Part shown: piece after piece, positions 51,141-59,328 of the stretch | How the letters are laid out: the number at the start of each line of letters is the position of its first letter | How positions within the stretch are numbered: the first letter of the stretch is position 1 | Origin: JAJDOD01 sp050299835 | GTDB lineage: Bacteria; Pseudomonadota; Alphaproteobacteria; Rhodobacterales; Rhodobacteraceae | Assembly (NCBI GenBank): GCA_050299835.1 | Contig: JBNKWP010000004.1 | Coordinates: 195,271-259,270 of the forward strand | Direction of reading: 5' to 3' | Length of the DNA stretch: 64,000 nt | Translations under genes and position numbers: made by a program | The notes under the pieces: generated by a model | What the model saw: only the letters and a program-made list of their open reading frames with translations | Databases searched by the model: none | Told to the model about the DNA's origin: nothing

Positions 51141-52016
51141 TCACCCCTCCAGCGCCGTGATATAGGCCGCGATCGCCATGCGATCTTCCGCCGTCAGATG
51201 CCCCATATTCTCGACCACTGCGGCCATCTCGCCGCCGGTGCTGTCGAAATCGGGGGTGAATCCAGTTTCCAGATAATAGGCGATGTCCTTGGCCGACCAG
51301 TTCAGTTTGGACGGCACCAGCGCGGGTATCCGGCCCGTGCCAGCCGGGTTCGGCGCGCCCGCCATCCATCGCCCGGTGTCGAGTGCGCCCAAGGCATTGC
51401 GCGGCGTGTGACACTCGGCACAGTGGGCAAGCGCTTCCACAAGATACCGCCCACGCTCGATCTCCGGCGTGTCTGCGGGCCGCACCCAGTCGTCATTCGC
51501 AAAGAGCAGCTTCCAGCCTCCCAAGGTCAGCCGGATGTTGAAGGGAAAGCCGATCTCGTGCCCCTCGCTCACACGGTCCGACGGCGGCAGGGTCTGGAAG
51601 AAGGCCCAAAGGTCTGCGACATCGCCATCCGTCATCCGCACATAGCTCGCATAGGGAAAGACCGGGTAATAGTGCTGCCCGCCGGGCGAGGTGCCCCGCT
51701 TCACCGCGCTCGCGAATTCTGCAAGCGACCACTCCCCGATCCCGGCCTCCGGGTCCGGCGAGATATTGGGCGCCACGAAGGTGCCGAACTCCGTTTTGAA
51801 CCGATGCCCGCCCGCGAGCACCAGCTTATCGCTGCTTTCCGGCTCTGCATGGCAGGACGCGCAACCGGCGGCCCAATACACGGTCTCCCCACGTGTGGTG
51901 TCGCCCTCAAGTCCCGCAAACCGCGCCTCGTCAAGCATCACGGGTTGCGTGAGCCATAGCCCCGCAGCGAGCGCCGCAAGGCCAAGCCCGGCCAGTATGA
52001 CGAGTACACGCAACAT
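51141..52016 (-). CDS. di-haem cytochrome c
   Basis: 291 aa. An N-terminal hydrophobic helix (VLVILAGLGLAALAAGLWLT) acts as an uncleaved anchor or signal. Two haem motifs, CASCH near residue 52 and CAECH near 198, define two cytochrome c domains. Methionine ligands are plausible in the second half of each. The fold matches cytochrome c subunits that accept electrons from periplasmic alcohol, aldehyde or sugar dehydrogenases. No dehydrogenase gene adjoins. It lies downstream of the cytochrome c' type gene, same strand, 61 bp apart. Confidence 0.9.
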   Translation of the reverse strand: MLRVLVILAGLGLAALAAGLWLTQPVMLDEARFAGLEGDTTRGETVYWAAGCASCHAEPESSDKLVLAGGHRFKTEFGTFVAPNISPDPEAGIGEWSLAEFASAVKRGTSPGGQHYYPVFPYASYVRMTDGDVADLWAFFQTLPPSDRVSEGHEIGFPFNIRLTLGGWKLLFANDDWVRPADTPEIERGRYLVEALAHCAECHTPRNALGALDTGRWMAGAPNPAGTGRIPALVPSKLNWSAKDIAYYLETGFTPDFDSTGGEMAAVVENMGHLTAEDRMAIAAYITALEG

Positions 52017-52077
52017 GACGGTGAGCTAAATCATCTCACCCGACATGTCCTGCGATAGGCGCTGTCCCTACCGTCCG

Positions 52078-52545
52078 TCATTGAGGCTGGCGATAGTCTT
52101 TGTGACATGCCGTGCAGGCCTGCCCGACCGGACCAAGAGCCGCGGCCATTGCGTCCTTGCCATCACCGGCGACCATGTCCAGCGCCATCACCGCTTCGGA
52201 CAGGGAACCCGCGATCTCGCCGGCCTTCGACCCATCGCCCCAAAGCGCCGGCAACGCACGGGTTTCTCCGGGCAGATCATCTGCCGATGTGCCGGGTGCC
52301 CAGTACCCGCGCTGGCTAAGCTGGCTGAGCGCGACGAGGTTGCCCGCAGCGGCCGACGCCGCATCGGCATCATACTCGATGTCTCCTTTTGCCATTGCGA
52401 AGAGCGCTCCAAGATTGAATTGATTCAATTGCATATGCGACTTGCGTGCGGTTACCGCCGGATTTGCGCCATGGCTTGCGGCAAAAGCCGTGCCTACAAT
52501 TGCTAGGCTCACAGTAACTGCGCAGAAGATCGGTAGTCGTTTCAT
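52078..52545 (-). CDS. cytochrome c' (class II) type protein
   Basis: 155 aa with a Sec signal (FCAVTVSLAIVGTAFA). One haem motif CTACHKDYR sits at the extreme C-terminus (about 144-148), as in class II cytochromes c', where the haem is in a four-helix bundle. MQLNQFNLGALFAMAKGDIE matches the first helix of that family. Such proteins bind NO or CO or pass electrons. A GGGAGC ribosome site supports the start at 52545. Probably co-transcribed with the di-haem cytochrome; divergent from a LysR gene. Confidence 0.9.
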   Translation of the reverse strand: MKRLPIFCAVTVSLAIVGTAFAASHGANPAVTARKSHMQLNQFNLGALFAMAKGDIEYDADAASAAAGNLVALSQLSQRGYWAPGTSADDLPGETRALPALWGDGSKAGEIAGSLSEAVMALDMVAGDGKDAMAAALGPVGQACTACHKDYRQPQ

Positions 52546-52630
52546 CGAAATAAGCTCCCTGGTTCTGAACTGGGTGAGAAAATGGTAGCTCTCGCATTCG
52601 CGATGAGAACCCTGCAATATTGCGGGGATT

Positions 52631-53491
52631 ATGACCAAGAACGCACAGATTCGCTGGGACGACCTTACCGTGATGCTCGCGGTGATCGACCACGGCTCGG
52701 TCGCCGCCGCCGCCCGCGCCCTTGAAATCAACCATGCAACAGTGCTGCGCCGCATCGCCGAGTTCGAAACCCGCACCGGCGTGCGCATGTTCGACAAGAC
52801 GACGCGGGGCTACCAGGTCTCGCCTGATCGCAGAGATGTGATCGAAGCCATGCGCAGCGCCGCTGAATCCCTGGGCAATGTGGAGCGTCTGATCGACCAT
52901 GCGCGCCCCAGCCTTGACGGAGGCATCCGCATCACCACAACGGATTCGCTCGCGCAATTCGTCCTGCCCCCGCTCCTGCCCGGCCTCATAGAAGCCACGG
53001 GCGCAGCGGTGGAGATCGCGGTCGACAACTCCCATATCGACCTGCTCCGGGCACGTGCGCATCTCACAATACGTCCGACCCTCGCCCTGCCCCCGGAAAT
53101 CGACGGGCTGGTCGCTGGTGCCGTCCATTTTCACCTCTATGGCCCCGACACCGGCAAAGCGGCGAATTGGCTCGGTCTCACCGGTCCGCTGTCGCGTTCG
53201 ATGGCGGCCAAATGGCTGGCCGAACAAACCCCCGCACCGCGCCTTTACGGGGACAGCTTCCTCGCGCTTGCCGCCATGGCCGCCGAAGGTCTCGGCAATA
53301 CGGTCCTGCCCAGCTACGTCGCGGCCGCCTGGCCTAAGCTAAAACGCATCGACGATCTGAACGACATCGCCCCGGTGCCCGTCTGGGTGGGAGCGCATGT
53401 GGACTACGCGCAGTCCCGGCACATCCGGCAGGCCCGAAGACACCTTGCCACCGCTCTGGCCGCCTCTCCCATGCTCTCTCCTGCCGCATGA
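52631..53491 (+). CDS. LysR family transcriptional regulator
   Basis: 286 aa. The N-terminal winged helix (WDDLTVMLAVIDHGSVAAAA, RALEINHATVLRRIAEFETR) is complete, followed by a shorter than usual effector domain (about 90-280). It is divergent from the two cytochrome genes across 85 bp, the classic layout for a LysR regulator controlling its neighbours. Effector unknown. The GGGGATT before the ATG is a weak ribosome site. Confidence 0.92.
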   Translation: MTKNAQIRWDDLTVMLAVIDHGSVAAAARALEINHATVLRRIAEFETRTGVRMFDKTTRGYQVSPDRRDVIEAMRSAAESLGNVERLIDHARPSLDGGIRITTTDSLAQFVLPPLLPGLIEATGAAVEIAVDNSHIDLLRARAHLTIRPTLALPPEIDGLVAGAVHFHLYGPDTGKAANWLGLTGPLSRSMAAKWLAEQTPAPRLYGDSFLALAAMAAEGLGNTVLPSYVAAAWPKLKRIDDLNDIAPVPVWVGAHVDYAQSRHIRQARRHLATALAASPMLSPAA

Positions 53492-53495
53492 AAAA

Positions 53496-53515
53496 GGCCG
53501 CCCCGAAAGGCGGCC
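53496..53515 (-). terminator. Rho-independent terminator of trigger factor
   Basis: Arms GGCCGCC and GGCGGCC with a 6-nt loop. On the minus strand the stem is followed by five T. It lies 26 bp after the tig stop and also just past the LysR stop on the other strand. Confidence 0.85.
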
Positions 53516-53541
53516 TCGTCACATTGGCGTGATGCGCGTGA

Positions 53542-54873
53542 TCAGACGTCGTCCAGCGCCTCGACCGCCTTTTCAAGATCGTCCTTGGAGGCTTTCTTCT
53601 CCTTGACGTCAGCCTGTTCGAAGATGTGATCGACCACCTTGTCCTCGAAAATCGGCGCCTGGATCTGCTGACGCATCTGCGCGTTCTGCTGCACGAACTC
53701 GAAGAACTGGCGCTCCTGACCGGGATATTGCCGCGCCTGGTTCATCACCGCTTGCGTCATCTCGGCATCGCTCACCTCGACATTGGCTTTCTGGCCCAAC
53801 TCGGCCAGCAGCAGACCAAGACGCACCCGGCGCTCGGCCAACGTGTTGTGCTCATCGGTCGGCTCGATCTCGGGGTGGTCGTGCCCATGCACGTCGGGGT
53901 TTTCCTCGTGCCAGAGCTGATGCGCGATCTGCCCGGCCTCGGCTTCCACCAGGGACGGCGGCAGCTCGAAGCTGACGGCCTTGTCCAACGCGTCCAGAAG
54001 CGCCCGCTTCATCACGGCCCGCGCGGCCCCGGTATATTCCGACATCAAGCGCTCCGAGATCTGGCCCTTGAGCGCCTCAAGATCCTCTGCGCCGAACTTC
54101 TTGGCCAGTTCGTCGTCGATCTCCGCCGGTTTCGGCGCCTGCACTGCCTTAACGGTCACATCGAACACCGCCGGTTTGCCGGCGAGTTCCGCATTGCCGT
54201 ATTCCTCGGGGAAGGTGACTTCCACGGCCTTTTCCTCATCGACCTTCACGCCGACGAGTTGCTCTTCGAATCCAGGAATGAACTGGCCCGAGCCCAGCAC
54301 CAGCGGGAAATCCTCCGCCGAACCGCCCTCGAAAGCCACGTCATCGACCTTGCCGACGAAATCGATCACCACCTGATCGCCGTCCTTGGCCTTGGAGCCC
54401 TTCTTGCGGTCTTCGAAATTCTGCGCGTTCTCGGCAAGGTTCTGCAAAGCCTCGTCAATCGCCGCCTCATCGGCCTCGACGACCATCTTCTCCAGCTTGA
54501 TCTTGGAGAAATCCACTTCCGGAATCTCCGGCAGCGCCTCATAGGACATGTCCACTTCGACATCCTGACCGGGTTTCCAGTCCTCGTTGGTCATTTCCAG
54601 CTTCGGCTGCATTGCGGGGCGGTCGCCGGAATCCTCCAGGTGTTTGGCCATCGCGCCATCGACGCTTTCCTGCATCGCTTCGCCCAGAAGCCGTTCACCG
54701 AACTGCTTTTTCAGCAACGCCATCGGCACTTTGCCCTTGCGAAACCCCTTCATCTCGATACCGGGGGCGGCCTCGGCCAGCTTTTCATTGACCTTCGCGT
54801 CCAACTCGTCAGCGGTGACGACCAGTTTATATCCGCGCTTCAGCCCGTCGTTCAGGGTCTCGGTTACCTGCAT
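53542..54873 (-). CDS. tig: trigger factor (ribosome-bound chaperone/PPIase)
   Basis: 443 aa. The ribosome-docking signature is clear in MKGFRKGKVPMALLKKQFG near residue 42. The FKBP-type PPIase domain begins KDGDQVVIDFVGKVD near 163, with the loop GSGQFIPGFEEQLVG near 195. The C-terminal arms have the long helices of the chaperone. It shields nascent chains leaving the ribosome. AGGAAA site before the start at 54873. Unlike many bacteria, clpP-clpX do not follow. Confidence 0.97.
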   Translation of the reverse strand: MQVTETLNDGLKRGYKLVVTADELDAKVNEKLAEAAPGIEMKGFRKGKVPMALLKKQFGERLLGEAMQESVDGAMAKHLEDSGDRPAMQPKLEMTNEDWKPGQDVEVDMSYEALPEIPEVDFSKIKLEKMVVEADEAAIDEALQNLAENAQNFEDRKKGSKAKDGDQVVIDFVGKVDDVAFEGGSAEDFPLVLGSGQFIPGFEEQLVGVKVDEEKAVEVTFPEEYGNAELAGKPAVFDVTVKAVQAPKPAEIDDELAKKFGAEDLEALKGQISERLMSEYTGAARAVMKRALLDALDKAVSFELPPSLVEAEAGQIAHQLWHEENPDVHGHDHPEIEPTDEHNTLAERRVRLGLLLAELGQKANVEVSDAEMTQAVMNQARQYPGQERQFFEFVQQNAQMRQQIQAPIFEDKVVDHIFEQADVKEKKASKDDLEKAVEALDDV

Positions 54874-55019
54874 GGGTTTCCTCTAAGGGTACGTGTCCGA
54901 AAAATCAGCGGCCCTTCTAGCAAAAGAAGGCCGAGACGCAAGGGCAAAGGGCGGGAAAGACGGGAACGCATTGTGCAGGCGACTTCCGATTATCGGCCCG
55001 GAAATATCCCGGAGGGGTT

Positions 55020-55040
55020 CGGGGAGGCAGCGCCTCCCCG
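55020..55040 (-). terminator. GC-rich hairpin after the TRAP operon
   Basis: Arms CGGGGAGGC and GCCTCCCCG around AGC, 31 bp after the dctM stop on the minus strand. A second stem lies 90 bp further (about 54908-54933, CGGCC/GGCCG with TTCT/AGAA) before the tig promoter. Confidence 0.65.
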
Positions 55041-55071
55041 ACGGATCGTCGCCGTCAGGCGGCGAAACAGG

Positions 55072-56472
55072 TCATGCCAAAGACGGCAACCACAGCACAA
55101 TCCAGGGAAATGCCACCAGAAGCGCGATGGTCAGCCCGTCGGCGATGAAGAACGGCGTCACGCCCCGGAACACGTCCTGCACCGAAATGTCGGGCCTGAC
55201 GCCCGCCACGACGAAACAGTTCAGCCCGATGGGCGGCGTGATCAGACAGAACTCCGCCATCTTAACGACCAGAATCCCGAACCAGATTGCGCACATCGGA
55301 CCCGACATCCCGAATGTGCTCTCCGCTGCCGTGACCGCCTCGCCGCCGTTCAGCGCCATGACGGCGGGGTAAACCACTGGCAGGGTCAGCAAGAGCATCC
55401 CGATGGCATCCATGAACATGCCCAGCACGGCATAAGCGAGCAGGATGCAGATCAGGATCAGCATCGGCGACATCGTCAGCGACGTGATCCAGTCGGCAAA
55501 AGCCCCCGGCAGATCGGCGAAGCCCAGGAACCGGACATAGATCAGCACGCCCCAGATGATCGAAAAGATCATCACCGACAGTTTCGCCGTCTCCAAGAGC
55601 GCTTCCCGGAATGCTGTCCAGCGCATGCCGCGCCAGACCGCCATCAGGAAGACGACAAACGCCCCGATGGCCCCGCCCTCGGTCGGAGTGCCCCAGGCGT
55701 CACCGCCGAAGGGATTGTAGATGAACACGATGATGATGAAGACCACGAAGAGGATCGGAACCGCCCCCGGCAGCGCCCGGAATCGCTCGCCCCAGGTGAA
55801 ACCGCCCACGGCCGGCCCGAAATTCGGCAACGCCAATGCGAGGCCGATGATGATACCGGCATAGATCAGCGCCGAGAATACGCCGGGGATGAACCCCGCG
55901 AGCAACAGCTTGCCCACGTCCTGCTCGACGATGATCGCATAGATCACCAGGATCGCGGAGGGCGGAATCAGCGAGGCCAGCGTCCCCGCCGCAGCGACGA
56001 CACCGGCGGCGAAGCGCTTGTCATAGCCCGCAGCCTGCATCTCCGGGATCGCGATTCGCGCGAAAACCGCTGATGTCGCCACCGAGGCACCGGACACCGC
56101 CGAAAATCCCGCCGTCGCAAACACCGTCGCCACGGCCATGCCCCCCGGCACCCAGCCGACCCATTTCTTCGCCGCGTCGAAAAGCGCCCGCGTGAACCCC
56201 GCGTGATAGGCCAGATAGCCGATCAGGATGAAAGTCGGGATCAGCGACAAGGCCTGGCTCGCGATCTTCGAATGCGGCACCTGCCCCGCCGTTTTGGTCG
56301 CCACCTCCAGCGCCCACCAGAACTGGTCGGGGTCGTAGCCCTTCTTCGACCAGAAAATCCAGACCAGCCCCACCAGCCCCGCCATCGCGGCGGCAAAAGC
56401 CACCCTCATCCCCAGGATCACGAGGACGAGCATGCCCATGGACACCCAAATGCCGATTCCCGTCGGTGTCAT
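55072..56472 (-). CDS. TRAP transporter large membrane subunit (DctM-like)
   Basis: 466 aa with about twelve hydrophobic helices. Family blocks include the glycine-rich PPSAILVIYAIIVEQDVGKL near residue 170 and FMDAIGMLLLTLPVVYP near 355. This is the channel-forming subunit of a tripartite ATP-independent transporter driven by sodium or proton gradient. Its start overlaps the end of the small subunit gene by 4 nt. Length and context fit the DctM family; the substrate depends on the binding protein and is not known. Confidence 0.95.
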   Translation of the reverse strand: MTPTGIGIWVSMGMLVLVILGMRVAFAAAMAGLVGLVWIFWSKKGYDPDQFWWALEVATKTAGQVPHSKIASQALSLIPTFILIGYLAYHAGFTRALFDAAKKWVGWVPGGMAVATVFATAGFSAVSGASVATSAVFARIAIPEMQAAGYDKRFAAGVVAAAGTLASLIPPSAILVIYAIIVEQDVGKLLLAGFIPGVFSALIYAGIIIGLALALPNFGPAVGGFTWGERFRALPGAVPILFVVFIIIVFIYNPFGGDAWGTPTEGGAIGAFVVFLMAVWRGMRWTAFREALLETAKLSVMIFSIIWGVLIYVRFLGFADLPGAFADWITSLTMSPMLILICILLAYAVLGMFMDAIGMLLLTLPVVYPAVMALNGGEAVTAAESTFGMSGPMCAIWFGILVVKMAEFCLITPPIGLNCFVVAGVRPDISVQDVFRGVTPFFIADGLTIALLVAFPWIVLWLPSLA

Positions 56473-57101
56473 GGCCGCGGCTCCTCTCCGGAAACCGCCT
56501 CGGCTTCGCGCGCCGCCACCGTCGCCACGTCCTCGATCAGCGGCACGGCCACCGCGTCACCGGTGACGATGGCGCGGCCATAGCCCCAGAGCTGCAGCAC
56601 CAACCGCACCGCCATCACCGAAAACGCCACCGGCACGATCAGTTTCGCTGGCCAGATCGGCAGCCCGATATCAATCGTCGAATCCCGGCTGAAATTCGGA
56701 GCGGCCCAGTCAAACGACCGCCCGAAATGCGACCACGCCCCCCAGATCAGCAAAAGCATCAGGATCAGAATGAAGAACGTCGTCACGAATTCCGCCAGCC
56801 ACAGCACCCGCCCCTTCAGATTGCCGATCAGGATATCCATCCGGATATGCCCGCCATCGCGCTGCGCATAGGAAATGCCAAGGATCGCGATAAGCGGCAT
56901 AATGACCTCGATCCAGTCCACATAGCCGCGCACCGGAGAATTCATCAGGTTCCGCCCGCCGACCGAATAGACCGCAAGCAGCATCAGTGCGAAAACCGCC
57001 AAACCGCTGGCCAGCGCGAACCAGCCTTCCACCCGGTAAAGCGCCCGGTCGAGCCTGCTGAGCCACGAGCCGTCCGCCCGAACCGCCGATTTCATCGACA
57101 T
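56469..57101 (-). CDS. TRAP transporter small membrane subunit (DctQ-like)
   Basis: 210 aa with four helices (for example LASGLAVFALMLLAVYSVGG and VIMPLIAILGISYA near 35-85), the typical DctQ pattern. The segment WLAEFVTTFFILILMLLLIW forms the third helix. It links the large subunit with the binding protein. GGGAGGGTG precedes the ATG. Same operon as the genes on both sides. Confidence 0.94.
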   Translation of the reverse strand: MSMKSAVRADGSWLSRLDRALYRVEGWFALASGLAVFALMLLAVYSVGGRNLMNSPVRGYVDWIEVIMPLIAILGISYAQRDGGHIRMDILIGNLKGRVLWLAEFVTTFFILILMLLLIWGAWSHFGRSFDWAAPNFSRDSTIDIGLPIWPAKLIVPVAFSVMAVRLVLQLWGYGRAIVTGDAVAVPLIEDVATVAAREAEAVSGEEPRP

Positions 57102-57126
57102 GAGCCACCCTCCCCCGAAATGCGAA

Positions 57127-57150
57127 CGCGCCGGGCATCACCCCGGCGCG
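57127..57150 (-). terminator. attenuating hairpin between dctP and dctQ
   Basis: Perfect 9-bp arms CGCGCCGGG and CCCGGCGCG with a 6-nt loop, in the 59-bp gap after the binding-protein gene. Hairpins here commonly keep binding protein mRNA above that of the membrane subunits. Confidence 0.6.
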
Positions 57151-57160
57151 CTATTATCGC

Positions 57161-58171
57161 CTACGACCCGTTTGCGATGGTCGATTTCACCAGGTCGAGA
57201 AGCTCCTGCGCGGGCAAACCGCGCGCGGCGTTCTCTTCCACCCATTTGGCAGCCACGGGACCGGCTGCCTGTTCGCGGAACTCGGCCAGGCGCTCATCGT
57301 TGAAAGACACTTCCTGAATGCCCTTCTCTTCCAGAACCGGGCCCCAGGCCGCCATTGTCTGGTTGTTGTAGTAATCGACATAGTGAGCCAGCGCCTCGTC
57401 GACCGACCCCAGAAGCGCATCGCGTTCAGCATCGCTCAGCGCGTTCAGCGCGTCGGTGTTGACCACCACCGGGCAATTCACCGTGCCGGGGTTGAGGTTC
57501 GTCGTCCACCAGTCGGCGGCCTCGGTGATGCCGAAGGACATATGCGCGTGCGGCGCAAAGGAGATGCCCTTGACGATGCCCGAGTCCAACGCCTGCCGCG
57601 TCTCCGACGCCGTCACCGAAGTCGGAACAGCGCCGATCAGCGACAGCGCCTCGCCGATCCCGCCGGTCGCCCGCACCGGGAAGCCTTCGAAATCGTCGAG
57701 CGTCTTTAGCGGCTCGCCCACGCCCGCGATGTTGTATTGCGGCAGCGGCGAAGGCATCAGCAGCGTCGCGTTCCAGCGCGCCAGATCGGCGACCGTCGCG
57801 GGATGCTCATAGACCGCCTTCGAGACAGCGATCTCCTGCTCCAGCGATGACACGCCAAGGAACGGCAGTTCCAGCACGGTGATCGAAGGGTTCTTGTCGG
57901 CGTGGTATCCGGCACAGAACTGCGCCATCTCGAAAGCGCCGATGGAAATCCCATCGAGGTTCTCCGTGTTCTTCGACAGACCGCCATAGGAGATGTTCAT
58001 CGTGAACTCCCCATTGGTCTTCTCGGAGACCAGCTCCGCCAGTTTCTCCACATGCTCGGTAAACGCCCGGCGTTTGCCCCAGAGCGACACGTTCCATTCC
58101 GTTGCCATCGCCTGGCTGCCGAAGGCGACAATGACCGCTGCAACCGCGGTTCTGCTAAGATATCTATTCAT
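57161..58171 (-). CDS. TRAP transporter substrate-binding protein (DctP family)
   Basis: 336 aa. Sec signal peptide with cleavage near GSQAMA-TEWN (about residue 24). The two-lobed DctP fold shows the GGLSKNTENLDGISIGAFEM region near 63 and the family block GFPVRATGGIGEALSLIGAVP near 165 with the conserved arginine that binds carboxylate, then GIVKGISFAPHAHMSFGI near 198. This supports a carboxylate or related acidic ligand. First gene of the dctPQM unit, with a strong GGAGGAA site. Confidence 0.94.
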   Translation of the reverse strand: MNRYLSRTAVAAVIVAFGSQAMATEWNVSLWGKRRAFTEHVEKLAELVSEKTNGEFTMNISYGGLSKNTENLDGISIGAFEMAQFCAGYHADKNPSITVLELPFLGVSSLEQEIAVSKAVYEHPATVADLARWNATLLMPSPLPQYNIAGVGEPLKTLDDFEGFPVRATGGIGEALSLIGAVPTSVTASETRQALDSGIVKGISFAPHAHMSFGITEAADWWTTNLNPGTVNCPVVVNTDALNALSDAERDALLGSVDEALAHYVDYYNNQTMAAWGPVLEEKGIQEVSFNDERLAEFREQAAGPVAAKWVEENAARGLPAQELLDLVKSTIANGS

Positions 58172-58329
58172 TCGGTATTCCTCCCGATGTTTCTTGTTTT
58201 GATGACGCGAATATTGCTCATGTGCGGCGGGAACGCCAACATGGAAAACGGGACGCCGACGGAGAATGCCCGGACACCCGCAAAACCAGTCGCGGATCGC
58301 ATGCGGGCTCTACCACAGAACTTGAAGAT

Positions 58330-58414
58330 TGGTGCGGGTGGAGGGACTTGAACCCCCACGCCTTGCGGCGCCAGAACCTAAATCTGGTGCGTCTACCAAT
58401 TTCGCCACACCCGC
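58330..58414 (-). tRNA. tRNA-Leu (anticodon UAG)
   Basis: Read on the minus strand, acceptor arms GCGGGTG and CACCCGC close the molecule. The anticodon stem CCAGA/TCTGG holds the loop TTTAGGT with anticodon TAG (CUA/CUN codons). There is a long variable arm (GCGCCGCAAGGCGT region), as expected for leucine tRNA, and a T arm GGGGGTTCAAGTCCCTC. CCA is encoded at the 3' end (58330-58332). Discriminator A is at 58333. Confidence 0.95.
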
Positions 58415-58554
58415 ATGTCCGGGGCGCTCTCTAGCGCAAGCATGGTGGCGGAGCCAAGAGAGAAATCCGCATGGGCGCGGAATTTGGCCGCAGCCCCCTC
58501 GCGCTGCCTCCCAATCCCCCCTATAAGGCACCCGTCCTTGCCAGGAGCCTGCCC

Positions 58555-59328
58555 ATGACCGACACCCTCTCGCCTGCTGAAGCCGCCAAATCCGCCGCCG
58601 CGGCGCGCGCCGCAACCTATGTCAAATCCGGCATGAAAGTCGGCCTCGGCACCGGTTCCACTGCGGCCTGGCTGGTCAGGCATCTGGGCAAGATGGTGCG
58701 TGAGGACGGCCTTGACATCGTTGGGGTCGCCACTTCCACCGCGACCGCGGAACAAGCGCGTGCGGAGGGCATCCAGATCACGACGCTGGACGAGGCGAAA
58801 TGGCTCGACCTGACAATTGACGGCGCGGATGAGTACGACGCCGATCTGGCGCTGATCAAGGGCGGAGGCGGTGCGCTTCTGCGTGAGAAGATCGTCGCCA
58901 CGGCATCGGACCGGATGATCGTGATCGCAGACGAGAGTAAATTCGTGCCTCAGCTGGGTGCCTTTCCCCTCCCCGTCGAGGTGTTGGGGTTCGGGATGTT
59001 CACCACCCAGATGTTGCTTGAGGAAATGCTGGAGGGCCTTGACGTAGCGGGCACAAAAGCCGTCCCCCGCGCAAAGAACGGGGAACTTTTCGTGACCGAT
59101 GAAGGCAACCACATCCTTGACCTGCATCTCGGACGGATCGGCAATGCCCGCCAATTGTCACTGGTCCTGAACCAGGTGCCGGGCGTGGTGGAAAATGGTC
59201 TCTTCGTGGATATCTGCGATCTCTGCATCACCGGATATTCCGATGGCCGGATCGAAATCCGGGACATCGCCACCGACAAGGTTGAGATCACCCCCGTCGA
59301 AAACGCCTTCGCGGATCTCGCGAACTGA
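58555..59328 (+). CDS. rpiA: ribose-5-phosphate isomerase A
   Basis: 257 aa. Signature loops: GLGTGSTAAWLV near residue 34, LTIDGADEYD near 86 and KGGGGALLREK near 100, with the catalytic residues of the RpiA family. It interconverts ribose-5-phosphate and ribulose-5-phosphate in the pentose phosphate pathway. The AGGAG site fits the start at 58555. The stop overlaps the gor start codon by one base (TGATG), so the two are coupled; ribose phosphate flow and NADPH use by Gor are related. Confidence 0.96.
   Translation: MTDTLSPAEAAKSAAAARAATYVKSGMKVGLGTGSTAAWLVRHLGKMVREDGLDIVGVATSTATAEQARAEGIQITTLDEAKWLDLTIDGADEYDADLALIKGGGGALLREKIVATASDRMIVIADESKFVPQLGAFPLPVEVLGFGMFTTQMLLEEMLEGLDVAGTKAVPRAKNGELFVTDEGNHILDLHLGRIGNARQLSLVLNQVPGVVENGLFVDICDLCITGYSDGRIEIRDIATDKVEITPVENAFADLAN

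Noticed and set aside
53626..56073. 815-residue open frame opposite tig and the TRAP permease
   Set aside because: Antisense of tig and dctM; arginine- and histidine-heavy low-complexity sequence. It is a by-product of GC-rich codon bias.
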